The position numbers and the translations under genes were made by a program. A model generated the notes under the pieces. That model saw only the letters and a program-made list of their open reading frames with translations, was not told the DNA's origin and did no database searches. Shown in pieces: positions 29,244 to 38,209 of a stretch of 64,000 nucleotides of DNA. The stretch covers positions 78,801 through 142,800 of the forward strand of contig NZ_CANNGP010000008.1 in NCBI RefSeq assembly GCF_947504105.1, read 5' to 3'. Numbering within the stretch: position 1 is the stretch's first letter; the number at the start of each line of letters is the position of its first letter. The stretch is from an uncultured Tateyamaria sp. Its GTDB lineage: Bacteria; Pseudomonadota; Alphaproteobacteria; Rhodobacterales; Rhodobacteraceae.

Positions 29244-31383
29244 CGCTCAGGCCCCCGTCCTTGTACTTTTGCAGGCGCACGCCTTTGCCACGCGCCATCT
29301 CTGGCAGCTCTTCAAGGCCAAAGACCAGAACCTTGCGGTTCTCACCGACAACGGCAACGCAGTCGCCTTCGGCGGGCTTGCACACTGCCAAAGTGACATC
29401 GCCGCGCACATTCAGCACCTGTTTGCCCGTCCGGGTCTGCGCGATCACTTCGTCCTCGGGCACGATAAAACCGTCCCCCGCCGAGGATGCGACCAAAAGA
29501 TTACGGCCCGGTTTATGGGTCAGCAGCGAATGAATCTGCACTTCGTTCGGCAGATCGACCATCAGGCGCAACGGCTCGCCCATGCCACGCCCGCCCGGCA
29601 GGTTCGATGCGGACAGTGTGTAGAACCGCCCATTTGACCCGACCACCACCAGACGATCCGTGGTTTCCGCGTGGAAGATAAAGCGCGGACCATCACCGTC
29701 CTTGAATTTCAGCTCGCGGCTCAGATCGATATGGCCCGTCATGGCGCGGATCCAGCCCATTTGACTGCACACGACAGTGATCGGTTCGCGGTCGATCATC
29801 GCCTCAAGCGGCACATCCTCGATCTGACCTGCTTCTGCGAACGTGGTGCGGCGCGCGCCACCCTCATAGTCCTTGCCGAATTTCTTCCTGGTCTCGCGCA
29901 TCTGGTCAGAGATGGCCTGCCATTGCAGATCTTCGCTTTCGAGCAGGTCTTCGAGCCCGGCACGCTCTTCCATCAGTTCGGATTGCTCGCGCAACAGTTC
30001 CATCTCTTCGAGACGGCGCAGAGACCGCAGGCGCATGTTCAGGATCGCTTCGACCTGAACTTCGCTCAGTTCACCATCGCCCGCGGGTGGCGAGACATAG
30101 TCGGCCTCGGTCATCGCGCGGGGATGATCCTTGCCCCAGTCCTCGCGCATCAGCGCGGCCTTGGGATCGTCATCATAGCGGATGATGTCTATCACACGAT
30201 CAAGGTTGAGGAAGGCAACGATCAGACCCTCGAGCACCTCGAGCCGGTGGTCGATCTTTTCCATACGGTGCTGGCTGCGGCGGATCAGCACCTCGCGCCG
30301 GAAATCAAGGAAGGCGCGCAGCACTTCCTTCATTGAGCAAACCTTGGGCGTGACCCCTTCGATCAGCACGTTCATGTTGAGCGAGAACCGCACTTCGAGA
30401 TCGGAATTGCGGTAAAGCATCCCCATCAGTACGTCCGGGTCCACATTCTTGGACCGGGGTTCGAGGATCAGGCGGATGTCGTCGGCGGATTCGTCCCGCA
30501 CATCGGCGAGGATCGGAACTTTCTTGGTCTGGATGACCTCGGCCAGTTTCTCGATCAGTTTGGATTTCTGGACCTGGTAGGGAATTTCGGTGACGACGAT
30601 CTGCCACTGACCACGACCCAGATCCTCGACCTCGTAACGGCAGCGCAGGCGGAACCCACCCTTGCCCGTGCGGTAGGCTTGCGCGATCGCCTCGGGCGGT
30701 TCGACAATGATACCGCCTGTCGGGAAGTCGGGGCCGGGCACGTAATTAAGAAGCGTATCGTCGCGAGCGTCCGGTGTCTTGATCAGGTGCAGGCAGGCGT
30801 CGCACAGCTCGGCAATGTTATGGGGCGGGATATTTGTGGCCATGCCCACGGCAATCCCGGAGGAGCCATTGGCCAGCAGGTTCGGAAACTGGGCAGGCAG
30901 CACGACAGGTTCGGTCAGGGTGCCGTCGTAGTTTTCGCGGAAATCGACTGCGTTCTCGTTGAGCCCCTCAAGCAGCGCTTCGGCTACGGCGGTCATCCGC
31001 GCCTCGGTGTAGCGCGAAGCAGCAGGGTTATCGCCGTCGATGTTGCCGAAGTTCCCCTGCCCATCGACCAGCGGGTAGCGCACGTTGAAATCCTGCGCGA
31101 GGCGGGCCATCGCATCGTAGATCGCGGCGTCCCCGTGGGGGTGATAGTTGCCCATCACGTCGCCCGAGATCTTGGCCGACTTGCGGAATCCACCCGAGGA
31201 CGACAGCCGCAATTCCCGCATAGCGAACAGAATCCTGCGGTGCACCGGTTTCAGACCATCCCGCGCATCGGGAAGCGCACGGTGCATGATAGTGGACAGG
31301 GCATAGGTCAGATACCTTTCGCCCAGCGCACGGCGCAGCGGTTCGGACAGGTTCATATTGGGGTTATCGGTCTGATCTGACAT
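29089..31383 (-). CDS. parC: DNA topoisomerase IV subunit A
   Basis: The ATP-dependent type II topoisomerase subunit that decatenates daughter chromosomes; 764 residues. The catalytic tyrosine is Y125 in ASRYTEARM. HPHGDAAIYD (residues 81-90) carries Ala where many ParC proteins have a quinolone-contacting Ser. The ATG at 31383 (MSDQTDN) is preceded at a distance by GGTGGGCGG; a GTG seven codons earlier is possible. ParE is not in the window. Confidence 0.96.
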   Translation of the reverse strand: MSDQTDNPNMNLSEPLRRALGERYLTYALSTIMHRALPDARDGLKPVHRRILFAMRELRLSSSGGFRKSAKISGDVMGNYHPHGDAAIYDAMARLAQDFNVRYPLVDGQGNFGNIDGDNPAASRYTEARMTAVAEALLEGLNENAVDFRENYDGTLTEPVVLPAQFPNLLANGSSGIAVGMATNIPPHNIAELCDACLHLIKTPDARDDTLLNYVPGPDFPTGGIIVEPPEAIAQAYRTGKGGFRLRCRYEVEDLGRGQWQIVVTEIPYQVQKSKLIEKLAEVIQTKKVPILADVRDESADDIRLILEPRSKNVDPDVLMGMLYRNSDLEVRFSLNMNVLIEGVTPKVCSMKEVLRAFLDFRREVLIRRSQHRMEKIDHRLEVLEGLIVAFLNLDRVIDIIRYDDDPKAALMREDWGKDHPRAMTEADYVSPPAGDGELSEVQVEAILNMRLRSLRRLEEMELLREQSELMEERAGLEDLLESEDLQWQAISDQMRETRKKFGKDYEGGARRTTFAEAGQIEDVPLEAMIDREPITVVCSQMGWIRAMTGHIDLSRELKFKDGDGPRFIFHAETTDRLVVVGSNGRFYTLSASNLPGGRGMGEPLRLMVDLPNEVQIHSLLTHKPGRNLLVASSAGDGFIVPEDEVIAQTRTGKQVLNVRGDVTLAVCKPAEGDCVAVVGENRKVLVFGLEELPEMARGKGVRLQKYKDGGLSDATTFTLADGLSWLDPAGRTRTETDLAEWRGKRAGAGRMAPRGFPRDNKFT

Positions 31384-31612
31384 AGATGATGTGTAGCCGC
31401 CCACCTTGCCGGGAACAAGCGGTCAGGTGCGCGATCTTCCGTTCGGGAAAGCTTGATGCCCGTGCTGCGTTGCCGCGACACCACAGCGCGACAGTACGGG
31501 GAAGACTGGCCCGCTTTTACCCGTGCTGGGAATCACTCCATTTGTTAATGTTTGTCATGTGTCATCAAGCTGCTGGAGTGGCACACAAAGTACGTTGGGG
31601 GAGACGCATAGT

Positions 31613-32218
31613 ATGATGCGGTTCATTATCATTGCATTTGGTTTTCTAGCTTTCGCCTTTTACGAGATGAGCGGAGGCGCGGACTTTGATCCGGAACAGA
31701 CACGTTTGTCGCGTATCGAGCTACCCGCACCCGTCGAAGAGGAACCACTGGTGGATGTCGCAGCAGCCCCCGCCGCTGAGACGCTGCCGGAAAATGTGAC
31801 CCGCGTTTCATTGAATCTCAACAGCGTGAGTGATGTCCTGCGTCCGCAGCGGACTGTTCGGACAACCGCAGCACGACTCCGCGCCGTTGAGCCGGAAAGT
31901 GAAACGGACATCGCCTTGAACGAGGAAGAGCCAACGATCATTCTTCCCAGCCTTATTGTTGACAATGCCATCATTACACCTGTCGATTTCAATGCACCTG
32001 ACACAACCGATGAAACACCTTTTGACGTGCGCGCCGTGTCTGCCCGCAGCGTGAACGTGCGCGGTGGCCCTGGCACGGATTATTCGGTCGTCAATCGCTT
32101 GGCGCGCGGTGACAAGGTTGAAGTCCTGGAGGACCCCGGAAATGGCTGGGTCAAACTCCGCCCTCTCAATGGCACTCAGATTGGTTGGATGGCAGACTAC
32201 CTGCTGGGCGAAGGCTGA
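31613..32218 (+). CDS. Secreted/anchored SH3-domain protein
   Basis: A 201-residue envelope protein. The N-terminal hydrophobic stretch MMRFIIIAFGFLAFAFYEM is a signal or anchor. A low-complexity acidic linker follows, and a bacterial SH3 domain (DVRAVSARSVNVRGGPGTDYSVVNRLARG to GWMADYLLGEG) occupies about residues 135-201. Such domains often bind peptidoglycan. GGGGGAGA precedes the ATG at 31613; the in-frame start 30 codons upstream is less likely. It is divergent from parC. Confidence 0.85.
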   Translation: MMRFIIIAFGFLAFAFYEMSGGADFDPEQTRLSRIELPAPVEEEPLVDVAAAPAAETLPENVTRVSLNLNSVSDVLRPQRTVRTTAARLRAVEPESETDIALNEEEPTIILPSLIVDNAIITPVDFNAPDTTDETPFDVRAVSARSVNVRGGPGTDYSVVNRLARGDKVEVLEDPGNGWVKLRPLNGTQIGWMADYLLGEG

Positions 32219-32273
32219 TTGCGCAAGGCGTTGAACACACTATTGTCCCGCCGGAGGCAGAGCGGGGCAAAGC

Positions 32274-33104
32274 ATGGCGCAAAAATCAATTCTAATTACC
32301 GGCTGTTCGTCCGGTATCGGATACGCATCCGCACATGGTTTGCGTGATACGGGCTGGCGCGTTTTTGCCTCTTGCCGCAAGCTCGAAGACTGCGCACGAC
32401 TGCAAGGCGAAGGCTTCGAAAGCCCGCTGATCGACTATGCCGACACGACCACCATCACGAATGGTCTGAAAGAGGTATTCGAGGCCACCGGTGGCACGCT
32501 TGATGCGCTGTTCAACAATGGTGCGTTCGGCACACCGGGCGCGGTCGAAGATTTGCCGACGGATGCACTGCGCGCCATCTTTGAAGCCAACTTTTTTGGC
32601 TGGCATGACTTGACGCGCCAAGTCATCCCCGCGATGCGTAAGCAGGGACACGGACGGATCGTGCAGTGTTCGTCCGTGCTGGGATTTGTGACCATGCCCT
32701 GGCGCGGTGCCTACAATTCGACCAAGTTCGCCCTTGAGGGGCTAACCCATACACTCCGGATCGAGATGCGCGACACCCCGATCGACGTAATCCTGATCGA
32801 ACCCGGACCGATCACCAGCAAGATCCGCGCCAACTCGATCCCGCATTTCGAAAAGTGGATCGATTGGGAAAACTCTGCGCGTGTTGAGCATTACCGCACA
32901 AAGCTGCGCAAGAGGCTGTATCAGGACAACGGCCCCGACACCTTTGAACTGCCAGCAGAGGCGGTGGCCAAGAAACTGAAGCATGCCTTGGAGGCCCGCA
33001 AACCACGTCCTGTTTACATGGTCACGACACCTACATTCCTCATGGCGGCGTTCCGAAGGATACTAACAACACGCGGTCTGGATCGGATTTTATCCCGCGG
33101 GTGA
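32274..33104 (+). CDS. Short-chain dehydrogenase/reductase (SDR)
   Basis: A 276-residue NAD(P)-dependent oxidoreductase. The cofactor-binding GCSSGIG is at residues 10-16, the NNGAFG motif near residue 80, the catalytic Ser in CSSVLGF, and YNSTK as the Tyr/Lys pair. It continues ALEGLTHTLRIEMRDTPIDVILIEPGPI. The C-terminal extension after residue 190 is longer than in minimal SDRs. Substrate unknown. It follows the SH3-domain gene by 55 bases. Confidence 0.92.
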   Translation: MAQKSILITGCSSGIGYASAHGLRDTGWRVFASCRKLEDCARLQGEGFESPLIDYADTTTITNGLKEVFEATGGTLDALFNNGAFGTPGAVEDLPTDALRAIFEANFFGWHDLTRQVIPAMRKQGHGRIVQCSSVLGFVTMPWRGAYNSTKFALEGLTHTLRIEMRDTPIDVILIEPGPITSKIRANSIPHFEKWIDWENSARVEHYRTKLRKRLYQDNGPDTFELPAEAVAKKLKHALEARKPRPVYMVTTPTFLMAAFRRILTTRGLDRILSRG

Positions 33105-33176
33105 CCGAACGACGCGTTCGCTTTTGCGCGTGTGTAGCCTACATGGTTCAAGCGTTAGGAAAAGGGACAAAAGAAC

Positions 33177-33383
33177 ATGGGCTTTGACCCGTTATTCATC
33201 TTGATCGTTCTGGCTTGTCTGGCGGTCGTTGTGGTGCTGATGCTGGGCCTTGGTGGTTTCGCTAAGGGGTCTGGCTGGGCCAAGAACAACTCGAACCGCC
33301 TGATGCGCTACCGGATCGGTGCGCAGTTCGTGGCTGTCCTTTTAATACTTGTCTATGTCGCATTGCGTGGAACGGGGAACTGA
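33177..33383 (+). CDS. HIG1-domain twin-transmembrane protein
   Basis: A 68-residue inner-membrane protein. Two transmembrane helices (FILIVLACLAVVVVLMLGL and AQFVAVLLILVYVAL) flank a positively charged loop with NRLMRYRIGAQ, the HIG1 signature region. In mitochondria and some alphaproteobacteria this family is associated with cytochrome oxidase assembly; that role is inference here. It is followed 2 bases later by an adenosyltransferase gene. Confidence 0.85.
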   Translation: MGFDPLFILIVLACLAVVVVLMLGLGGFAKGSGWAKNNSNRLMRYRIGAQFVAVLLILVYVALRGTGN

Positions 33384-33385
33384 AC

Positions 33386-33961
33386 ATGGTTGTTCTGAAC
33401 AAGATTTACACAAAGACGGGTGATGCGGGCGAAACGGCCCTTGGCAATGGTGCGCGAGTGGCCAAACACGCGATGCGTGTCACCGCCTATGGCACAGCCG
33501 ACGAGTTGAATGCGTTTCTGGGTGTGGCCCGGTTGGCAGCGACCGGCGACGCCGATACTGCCCTGAGCCGCATCCAGAACGATCTTTTTGATCTGGGCGC
33601 AGACCTGTGTCGGCGGGATATGGAAAAGGATGCCGACTCCGAATACCCACCGCTGCGCATGACCGATGCTCAGGTGACGCGACTGGAAGCAGAGATTGAT
33701 GCCATGAACGGCAATCTTGAACCCTTGCGCAGCTTCATTCTGCCCGGCGGTTCAACCTTGTCCGCGCATCTGCACGTCTGCCGAACCGTGGCGCGGCGTG
33801 CCGAGCGCTTGGCGGTAGAACTGGCAACCATGGAGGCGGTGAACCCTGCGGCTGTCAAATACCTGAACCGTCTCAGCGACTGGTTCTTTGTCGCGGCGCG
33901 CATTGCCAACGATGGCGGTAAGGATGACGTGCTTTGGGTTCCGGGGGCGAACCGCGACTAG
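33386..33961 (+). CDS. PduO-type cob(I)alamin adenosyltransferase
   Basis: A 191-residue ATP:corrinoid adenosyltransferase that makes adenosylcobalamin. The N-terminal KIYTKTGDAGETALGNGARV is the ATP-binding signature, followed by AYGTADELNAFLGVARL, then RSFILPGGSTLSAHLHVCRTVARRAERLAV and YLNRLSDWFFVAARIAN. The ATG comes 2 bases after the HIG1 stop. AdoCbl serves ethylmalonyl- and methylmalonyl-CoA mutases, which fits the mcd gene further along. Confidence 0.93.
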   Translation: MVVLNKIYTKTGDAGETALGNGARVAKHAMRVTAYGTADELNAFLGVARLAATGDADTALSRIQNDLFDLGADLCRRDMEKDADSEYPPLRMTDAQVTRLEAEIDAMNGNLEPLRSFILPGGSTLSAHLHVCRTVARRAERLAVELATMEAVNPAAVKYLNRLSDWFFVAARIANDGGKDDVLWVPGANRD

Positions 33962-33963
33962 CG

Positions 33964-33989
33964 GCCAAACCTCAGGTGGAAGGTTTGGC
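33964..33989. terminator. Hairpin between convergent genes
   Basis: GCCAAACCT and AGGTTTGGC form a 9-base-pair stem with an 8-base loop just after the adenosyltransferase stop and before the convergent VOC gene stop. No T-run on either side; it may still end both transcripts. Confidence 0.5.
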
Positions 33990-34026
33990 TATCGGAAGGG
34001 TGGAGCCCCCGGTTGTCCACTCGCAC

Positions 34027-34392
34027 TCAGCCCGGCTCGGGTTCCCACAACTCGATCGGTGTCCCCTCGGGATCGGAAAGATGCGCGAAGCGCCCGATCC
34101 CGGGCATGTCCCCAACCATCTTCACTGAGACACCGGCATCCTCAAGCTGTGCCACCATCGCATCGAGGTTACTGACGCGGAAGTTCAGCATAAAGCTCTT
34201 ATCAGCGGCAAAATAGTCGGTATCGGCGGCAAAGGGGGCAAAAACGGTTGCACCCCCGTCGGCCATCCACGGTGTTTGATCCGCAGCGGTCGGCACCAGA
34301 TCGATCCCAAGCCTGTCACGATACCATGCGGACAGTGCAGCCGGATCCTTGGACCGGAAGAAAAACCCGCCGAAGCCTTGAACACGTTCCAT
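34027..34392 (-). CDS. VOC/glyoxalase-fold protein
   Basis: A 121-residue vicinal-oxygen-chelate-fold protein. The real start is the ATG at 34392 (MERVQGFGGFFFRSKD) after GGGGGA. A much longer in-frame extension upstream is only antisense to etfB. Typical elements are RSKDPAALSAWYRDRLGID, FMLNFRVSNLDAMVAQLEDAGV and FAHLSDPEGTPIELWEP. The last Glu of the metal site is present; the first-strand ligand position reads GGFFF, so metal binding and activity are uncertain. Confidence 0.85.
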   Translation of the reverse strand: MERVQGFGGFFFRSKDPAALSAWYRDRLGIDLVPTAADQTPWMADGGATVFAPFAADTDYFAADKSFMLNFRVSNLDAMVAQLEDAGVSVKMVGDMPGIGRFAHLSDPEGTPIELWEPEPG

Positions 34393-34578
34393 GGCAATCC
34401 CCCTTTCCCACAGTGTATCAAAGTTTCCGTTCCACCGCATCGCACTGAAAACGCGGCGTTCATTTGCCGTGACGTGACGATTTTGTCCTGTTTCCGTGGC
34501 GGCGTCTTGGGTAAACCACTCGGGACCAACTATCTCGGCTATCGAAGCTGAGTCGTTATTTGAAGGAGAGGAACGCTC

Positions 34579-35337
34579 ATGAAGGTGCTTGTGCCCGTCA
34601 AACGCGTGATCGACTACAACGTGAAGGTACGCGTGAAAGCGGACGGATCGGGTGTGGATCTCGCCAATGTGAAAATGTCGATGAACCCGTTTGACGAGAT
34701 TGCCGTCGAACAGGCCATCCGCCTGAAAGAAGCGGGCCAGGCTGAAGAAGTCGTTGCTGTCTCCATCGGCGTCAAGCAAGCTCAGGAAACACTGCGTACA
34801 GCGCTGGCGATGGGCGCGGATCGCGCAATCCTCGTCATTGCAGCTGATGACGTCCACACGGACATCGAGCCGCTGACGGTTGCCAAAATCCTCGCCAAAG
34901 TGGTCGAGGAAGAGCAACCCGGTCTGGTCCTGTGCGGCAAGCAGGCCATCGACAACGACATGAACGCCACCGGCCAAATGCTGTCGGCCCTGATGGGCTG
35001 GAGCCAGGCGACCTTCGCATCAGAAGTCGAGATTGCCGGTGACAAAGCCAAGGTCACACGCGAAGTCGATGGTGGTCTGCAGACCATCGAAGTGAGCATG
35101 CCGACCGTCATCTCGGTCGACCTGCGCCTGAACGAGCCGCGCTATGCGTCGCTGCCCAACATCATGAAAGCCAAGAAGAAGCCGCTGGATGAAAAGACAG
35201 CCGCTGACTACGGCGTCGACACCGCACCGCGGCTCGAGATCGTGAGCACGGCAGAGCCCGAAGCGCGTGCTGCAGGCATTAAGGTGAGCTCGGTCGAAGA
35301 GCTTGTGGCGAAACTCAAAGAAGCGGGGGCTGTGTAA
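34579..35337 (+). CDS. etfB: Electron transfer flavoprotein subunit beta
   Basis: The beta subunit of the FAD/AMP heterodimer that passes electrons from acyl-CoA dehydrogenases to ETF:ubiquinone oxidoreductase; 252 residues. Signature parts: [59 protein letters not shown] and [28 protein letters not shown] precedes the ATG. The stop shares one base with the etfA start (TAATG). Mcd is a likely electron donor. Confidence 0.98.
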   Translation: MKVLVPVKRVIDYNVKVRVKADGSGVDLANVKMSMNPFDEIAVEQAIRLKEAGQAEEVVAVSIGVKQAQETLRTALAMGADRAILVIAADDVHTDIEPLTVAKILAKVVEEEQPGLVLCGKQAIDNDMNATGQMLSALMGWSQATFASEVEIAGDKAKVTREVDGGLQTIEVSMPTVISVDLRLNEPRYASLPNIMKAKKKPLDEKTAADYGVDTAPRLEIVSTAEPEARAAGIKVSSVEELVAKLKEAGAV

Positions 35338-36263
35338 TGGCTGTTCTTCTTCTCGCAGAGATCAATGATGGCGAACTGGCGATGGACGCCACGGCCAAGG
35401 CCGTGACCGCCGCCAAGGCGCTGGGTGACGTCACCGTTCTTGCAACCGGTGCAACCTGCGCCGACGCAGCCGCCACCGCAGCCACCATCGACGGTGTTGC
35501 CAAGGTGCTATGCGCCGAGGATGCGCTGTACGGCAAGCGTCTGGCCGAGCCCGTGGCCGACCTGATCGTGTCGCTGGCTGGCGACTACGAGCACATCGTC
35601 GCCCCCGCCACAACCGACGCCAAGAACATCATGCCCCGCGTTGCAGCCCTGCTGGACGCCATGGTGATTTCGGACGCAACAGCCGTTGTCGACGGAAGCA
35701 CGTTCGAACGCCCCATCTATGCCGGTAACGCGATCCAGACCGTGAAAGCGGCCGACGGCAAGAAAGTCATCACCTTCCGCACGTCGACCTTTGACGCGGC
35801 GGGCACAGGCGGTTCAGCATCGGTCGAGAACATCGGCGCTGCGGCTGATCCGGCTCTATCCAGCTGGGTCGAAGACAAGGTTGCCGCAAGCGACCGCCCC
35901 GAACTGACATCGGCTGGCGTTGTTGTGTCCGGTGGCCGTGGTGTTGGCTCCGAAGACGATTTTGCGCTGATCGAGAAACTTGCCGACAAGCTGGGCGCTG
36001 CCGTTGGTGCATCGCGCGCTGCGGTCGACTCGGGCTACGCGCCGAACGACTGGCAGGTCGGTCAAACGGGCAAGGTTGTTGCCCCGGACCTTTATGTCGC
36101 GGTCGGCATCTCGGGTGCGATCCAGCACCTGGCTGGCATGAAAGACTCCAAGGTCATCGTTGCCATCAACAAGGACGAAGAAGCGCCAATCTTCCAGGTT
36201 GCAGATTTCGGACTGGTCGCCGACCTGTTCGACGCCGTACCTGAGATGATCGAAAAGCTGTAA
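35337..36263 (+). CDS. etfA: Electron transfer flavoprotein subunit alpha
   Basis: The FAD-binding partner of EtfB; 308 residues. It reads [14 protein letters not shown] at the N-terminus. The C-terminal FAD domain has [71 protein letters not shown] and [21 protein letters not shown]. It overlaps etfB by one base and is followed by a strong bidirectional terminator. Confidence 0.98.
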   Translation: MAVLLLAEINDGELAMDATAKAVTAAKALGDVTVLATGATCADAAATAATIDGVAKVLCAEDALYGKRLAEPVADLIVSLAGDYEHIVAPATTDAKNIMPRVAALLDAMVISDATAVVDGSTFERPIYAGNAIQTVKAADGKKVITFRTSTFDAAGTGGSASVENIGAAADPALSSWVEDKVAASDRPELTSAGVVVSGGRGVGSEDDFALIEKLADKLGAAVGASRAAVDSGYAPNDWQVGQTGKVVAPDLYVAVGISGAIQHLAGMKDSKVIVAINKDEEAPIFQVADFGLVADLFDAVPEMIEKL

Positions 36264-36284
36264 GCAGCATTTTCTGAAAGATCA

Positions 36285-36318
36285 AAAGCCCGCCGCGCCC
36301 ACGCGGCGGGCTTTCTTG
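36285..36318. terminator. Bidirectional rho-independent terminator after etfBA
   Basis: A perfect stem with arms AAAGCCCGCCGCG and CGCGGCGGGCTTT and a 4-base loop is flanked by A- and T-runs. It serves etfA on plus and the convergent DUF6473 gene on minus. Confidence 0.9.
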
Positions 36319-36320
36319 TT

Positions 36321-37133
36321 TCAAGTCAGGATCGGCACAAGCGCTTGGGCGATTTCAAGATGTGCCACTGGCCCCGGCATGGTACGCGCCGCTGGCGCAT
36401 CCAGTTCATTGAACACCATGCCTTCTGTTCCGGCTTGAACGGCCTCTTCCGAAATAACCACCTCGACATACTCGGTCGCCAACTCGGACACCTTTTCGAT
36501 CATCCGCCTCGACACCAGGGCAAGGTCTGCATCAAGATCATTCGCCGAATCCTCAGGCGTTTGACGACCAGCCCACAACAACACCGTCCGACCCGGTATC
36601 TGGCTGAGCACCAGCCGCATCCGCGCAATCCACGCGGTTTGTAACTCTTCCACCACCGCTTCGAAGCGATCGGGTGACACAAGGTACAGCCGATTCAACA
36701 TGTGGTTGGTAAAATTGAACTCGGCAAAGTCGACCTCGCGATAGATTGCGCGCAAAAGTGATGATGCCTCGACAAAACGGTCATTGCGGCGAGGATGCAC
36801 CCGGTAAAACCGATTGGACATGTTGCGCGGGCTGGTGATCTGGATCACCGTTGTTTGCGCCATGCCAGACACCTTTCGGAGGTAGGGATCTGTCGCAAAA
36901 ACATCCACGCCGCCGTTGAGCGATCCGAAGTTCACACATACCATCCCGACCGACTGTTCGATCAGATCCGGAAACGGCGTTGGTACGAACTTTCCATATG
37001 TGATCGACCCACCAAAAAAGGCAATGAACGGACCATCCAGACACCGCCTTGGCCCACGAAACAACACTTTGGAATTGCCGTATCTACACGGCAAGTAATC
37101 GAGCCCGCCAGGACCCAACGATTCAATACTCAT
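36321..37133 (-). CDS. DUF6473-like protein with an SGNH-like motif set
   Basis: A 270-residue protein of unknown function. I start at the ATG at 37133 ([19 protein letters not shown]), which matches the family's conserved opening [23 protein letters not shown]; a GTG five codons earlier is possible. [13 protein letters not shown] resembles the nucleophile block of GDSL/SGNH hydrolases, [11 protein letters not shown] a block II, and [13 protein letters not shown] a C-terminal His block. The Ser, Gly and His therefore look conserved, but activity is inference. It is often near sugar or sulfate genes in this group; here it stands alone. Confidence 0.75.
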   Translation of the reverse strand: MSIESLGPGGLDYLPCRYGNSKVLFRGPRRCLDGPFIAFFGGSITYGKFVPTPFPDLIEQSVGMVCVNFGSLNGGVDVFATDPYLRKVSGMAQTTVIQITSPRNMSNRFYRVHPRRNDRFVEASSLLRAIYREVDFAEFNFTNHMLNRLYLVSPDRFEAVVEELQTAWIARMRLVLSQIPGRTVLLWAGRQTPEDSANDLDADLALVSRRMIEKVSELATEYVEVVISEEAVQAGTEGMVFNELDAPAARTMPGPVAHLEIAQALVPILT

Positions 37134-37284
37134 GAGACCCACTCTCACTAATTTACCCGCTACAACACTGACAGCAGTTTATTGAAGAACCCCTAACGCG
37201 CATGGGCATCATTAAGGCATCGCGTCCCCTTGCCCCCGGCAGCCCCGTGACCATATGGTGCGATGGCGTGGCATGAGGTCGGAA

Positions 37285-38160
37285 ATGGTCATCAAGACAG
37301 TCGGAATTGTTGGTGCGGGGCAAATGGGAAACGGCATCGCACACGTGATGTCGCTTGCGGGTTACGATGTCATGCTCAACGATATCTCGGGCGATGCATT
37401 GGCTGCAGCCATGGCAACCATTGACCGGAACTTGGAACGGCAGGTCAGCCGCGAAAAGATCAGTGTTGATGACAAGTTAGCGGCGATTGCCCGCATTCAA
37501 ACGACGCAAACCCTGACTGATCTGGGTCAGACCGACCTGGTGATCGAAGCGGCGACCGAACGCGAAACGGTCAAACAGGCCATCTTCGAGGACCTGCTGC
37601 CGCATCTGCAACCGCATACCATCCTGACGTCGAACACTTCTTCCATTTCCATCACACGGCTGGCCAGCCGCACGGACCGGCCTGAAAAGTTCATGGGTTT
37701 CCACTTCATGAACCCGGTTCCCGTGATGCAGCTCGTCGAACTGATCCGGGGAATCGCAACGGACGCCGAGACATTCGAAGCCTGTGCCGCCGTGGTGGAC
37801 AAGCTTGGCAAGACAGCGGCCACGGCAGAGGATTTCCCGGCCTTTATCGTCAACCGCATTCTGATGCCCATGATCAACGAGGCGGTTTATACCCTGTATG
37901 AAGGGGTCGGATCGGTCAAATCCATAGACTCATCGATGAAACTGGGAGCCAATCATCCGATGGGCCCACTGGAACTCGCAGATTTCATCGGATTGGATAC
38001 GTGCCTCGCCATCATGAACGTACTGCATGACGGGCTGGCAGACACCAAGTACCGGCCCTGCCCACTTCTGACGAAATACGTTGAGGCCGGATGGCTGGGC
38101 CGCAAGACGCAGCGCGGCTTCTATGACTATCGTGGTGATACACCAGTTCCAACGCGGTAG
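37285..38160 (+). CDS. 3-hydroxybutyryl-CoA dehydrogenase (3-hydroxyacyl-CoA dehydrogenase)
   Basis: A 291-residue NAD-dependent dehydrogenase interconverting 3-hydroxyacyl-CoA and 3-ketoacyl-CoA. The Rossmann loop GAGQMGNGIAHV opens the protein, followed by NTSSISITRLA, GFHFMNPVPVMQLVELI with the catalytic His, and FPAFIVNRILMPMINEAV. The start at 37285 (MVIKTVGIVG) is supported by GAGG 7 bases upstream and by family alignment; in-frame starts up to 10 codons earlier are less likely. It could act in butyrate or acetyl-CoA metabolism. Confidence 0.93.
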   Translation: MVIKTVGIVGAGQMGNGIAHVMSLAGYDVMLNDISGDALAAAMATIDRNLERQVSREKISVDDKLAAIARIQTTQTLTDLGQTDLVIEAATERETVKQAIFEDLLPHLQPHTILTSNTSSISITRLASRTDRPEKFMGFHFMNPVPVMQLVELIRGIATDAETFEACAAVVDKLGKTAATAEDFPAFIVNRILMPMINEAVYTLYEGVGSVKSIDSSMKLGANHPMGPLELADFIGLDTCLAIMNVLHDGLADTKYRPCPLLTKYVEAGWLGRKTQRGFYDYRGDTPVPTR

Positions 38161-38209
38161 CGTCTTCTCACACAGCAACCGAACCTGAATTTCATACCTT
38201 CCGGCGACG

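Noticed and set aside
34393..34977. N-terminal extension of the VOC protein frame on the minus strand
   Set aside because: The extra codons are antisense to etfB and precede a good ribosome site and the family's natural N-terminus.
36285..36318. The etfA terminator considered as an insertion-element end
   Set aside because: A perfect stem with T-runs on both sides between convergent genes is fully explained as a bidirectional terminator.
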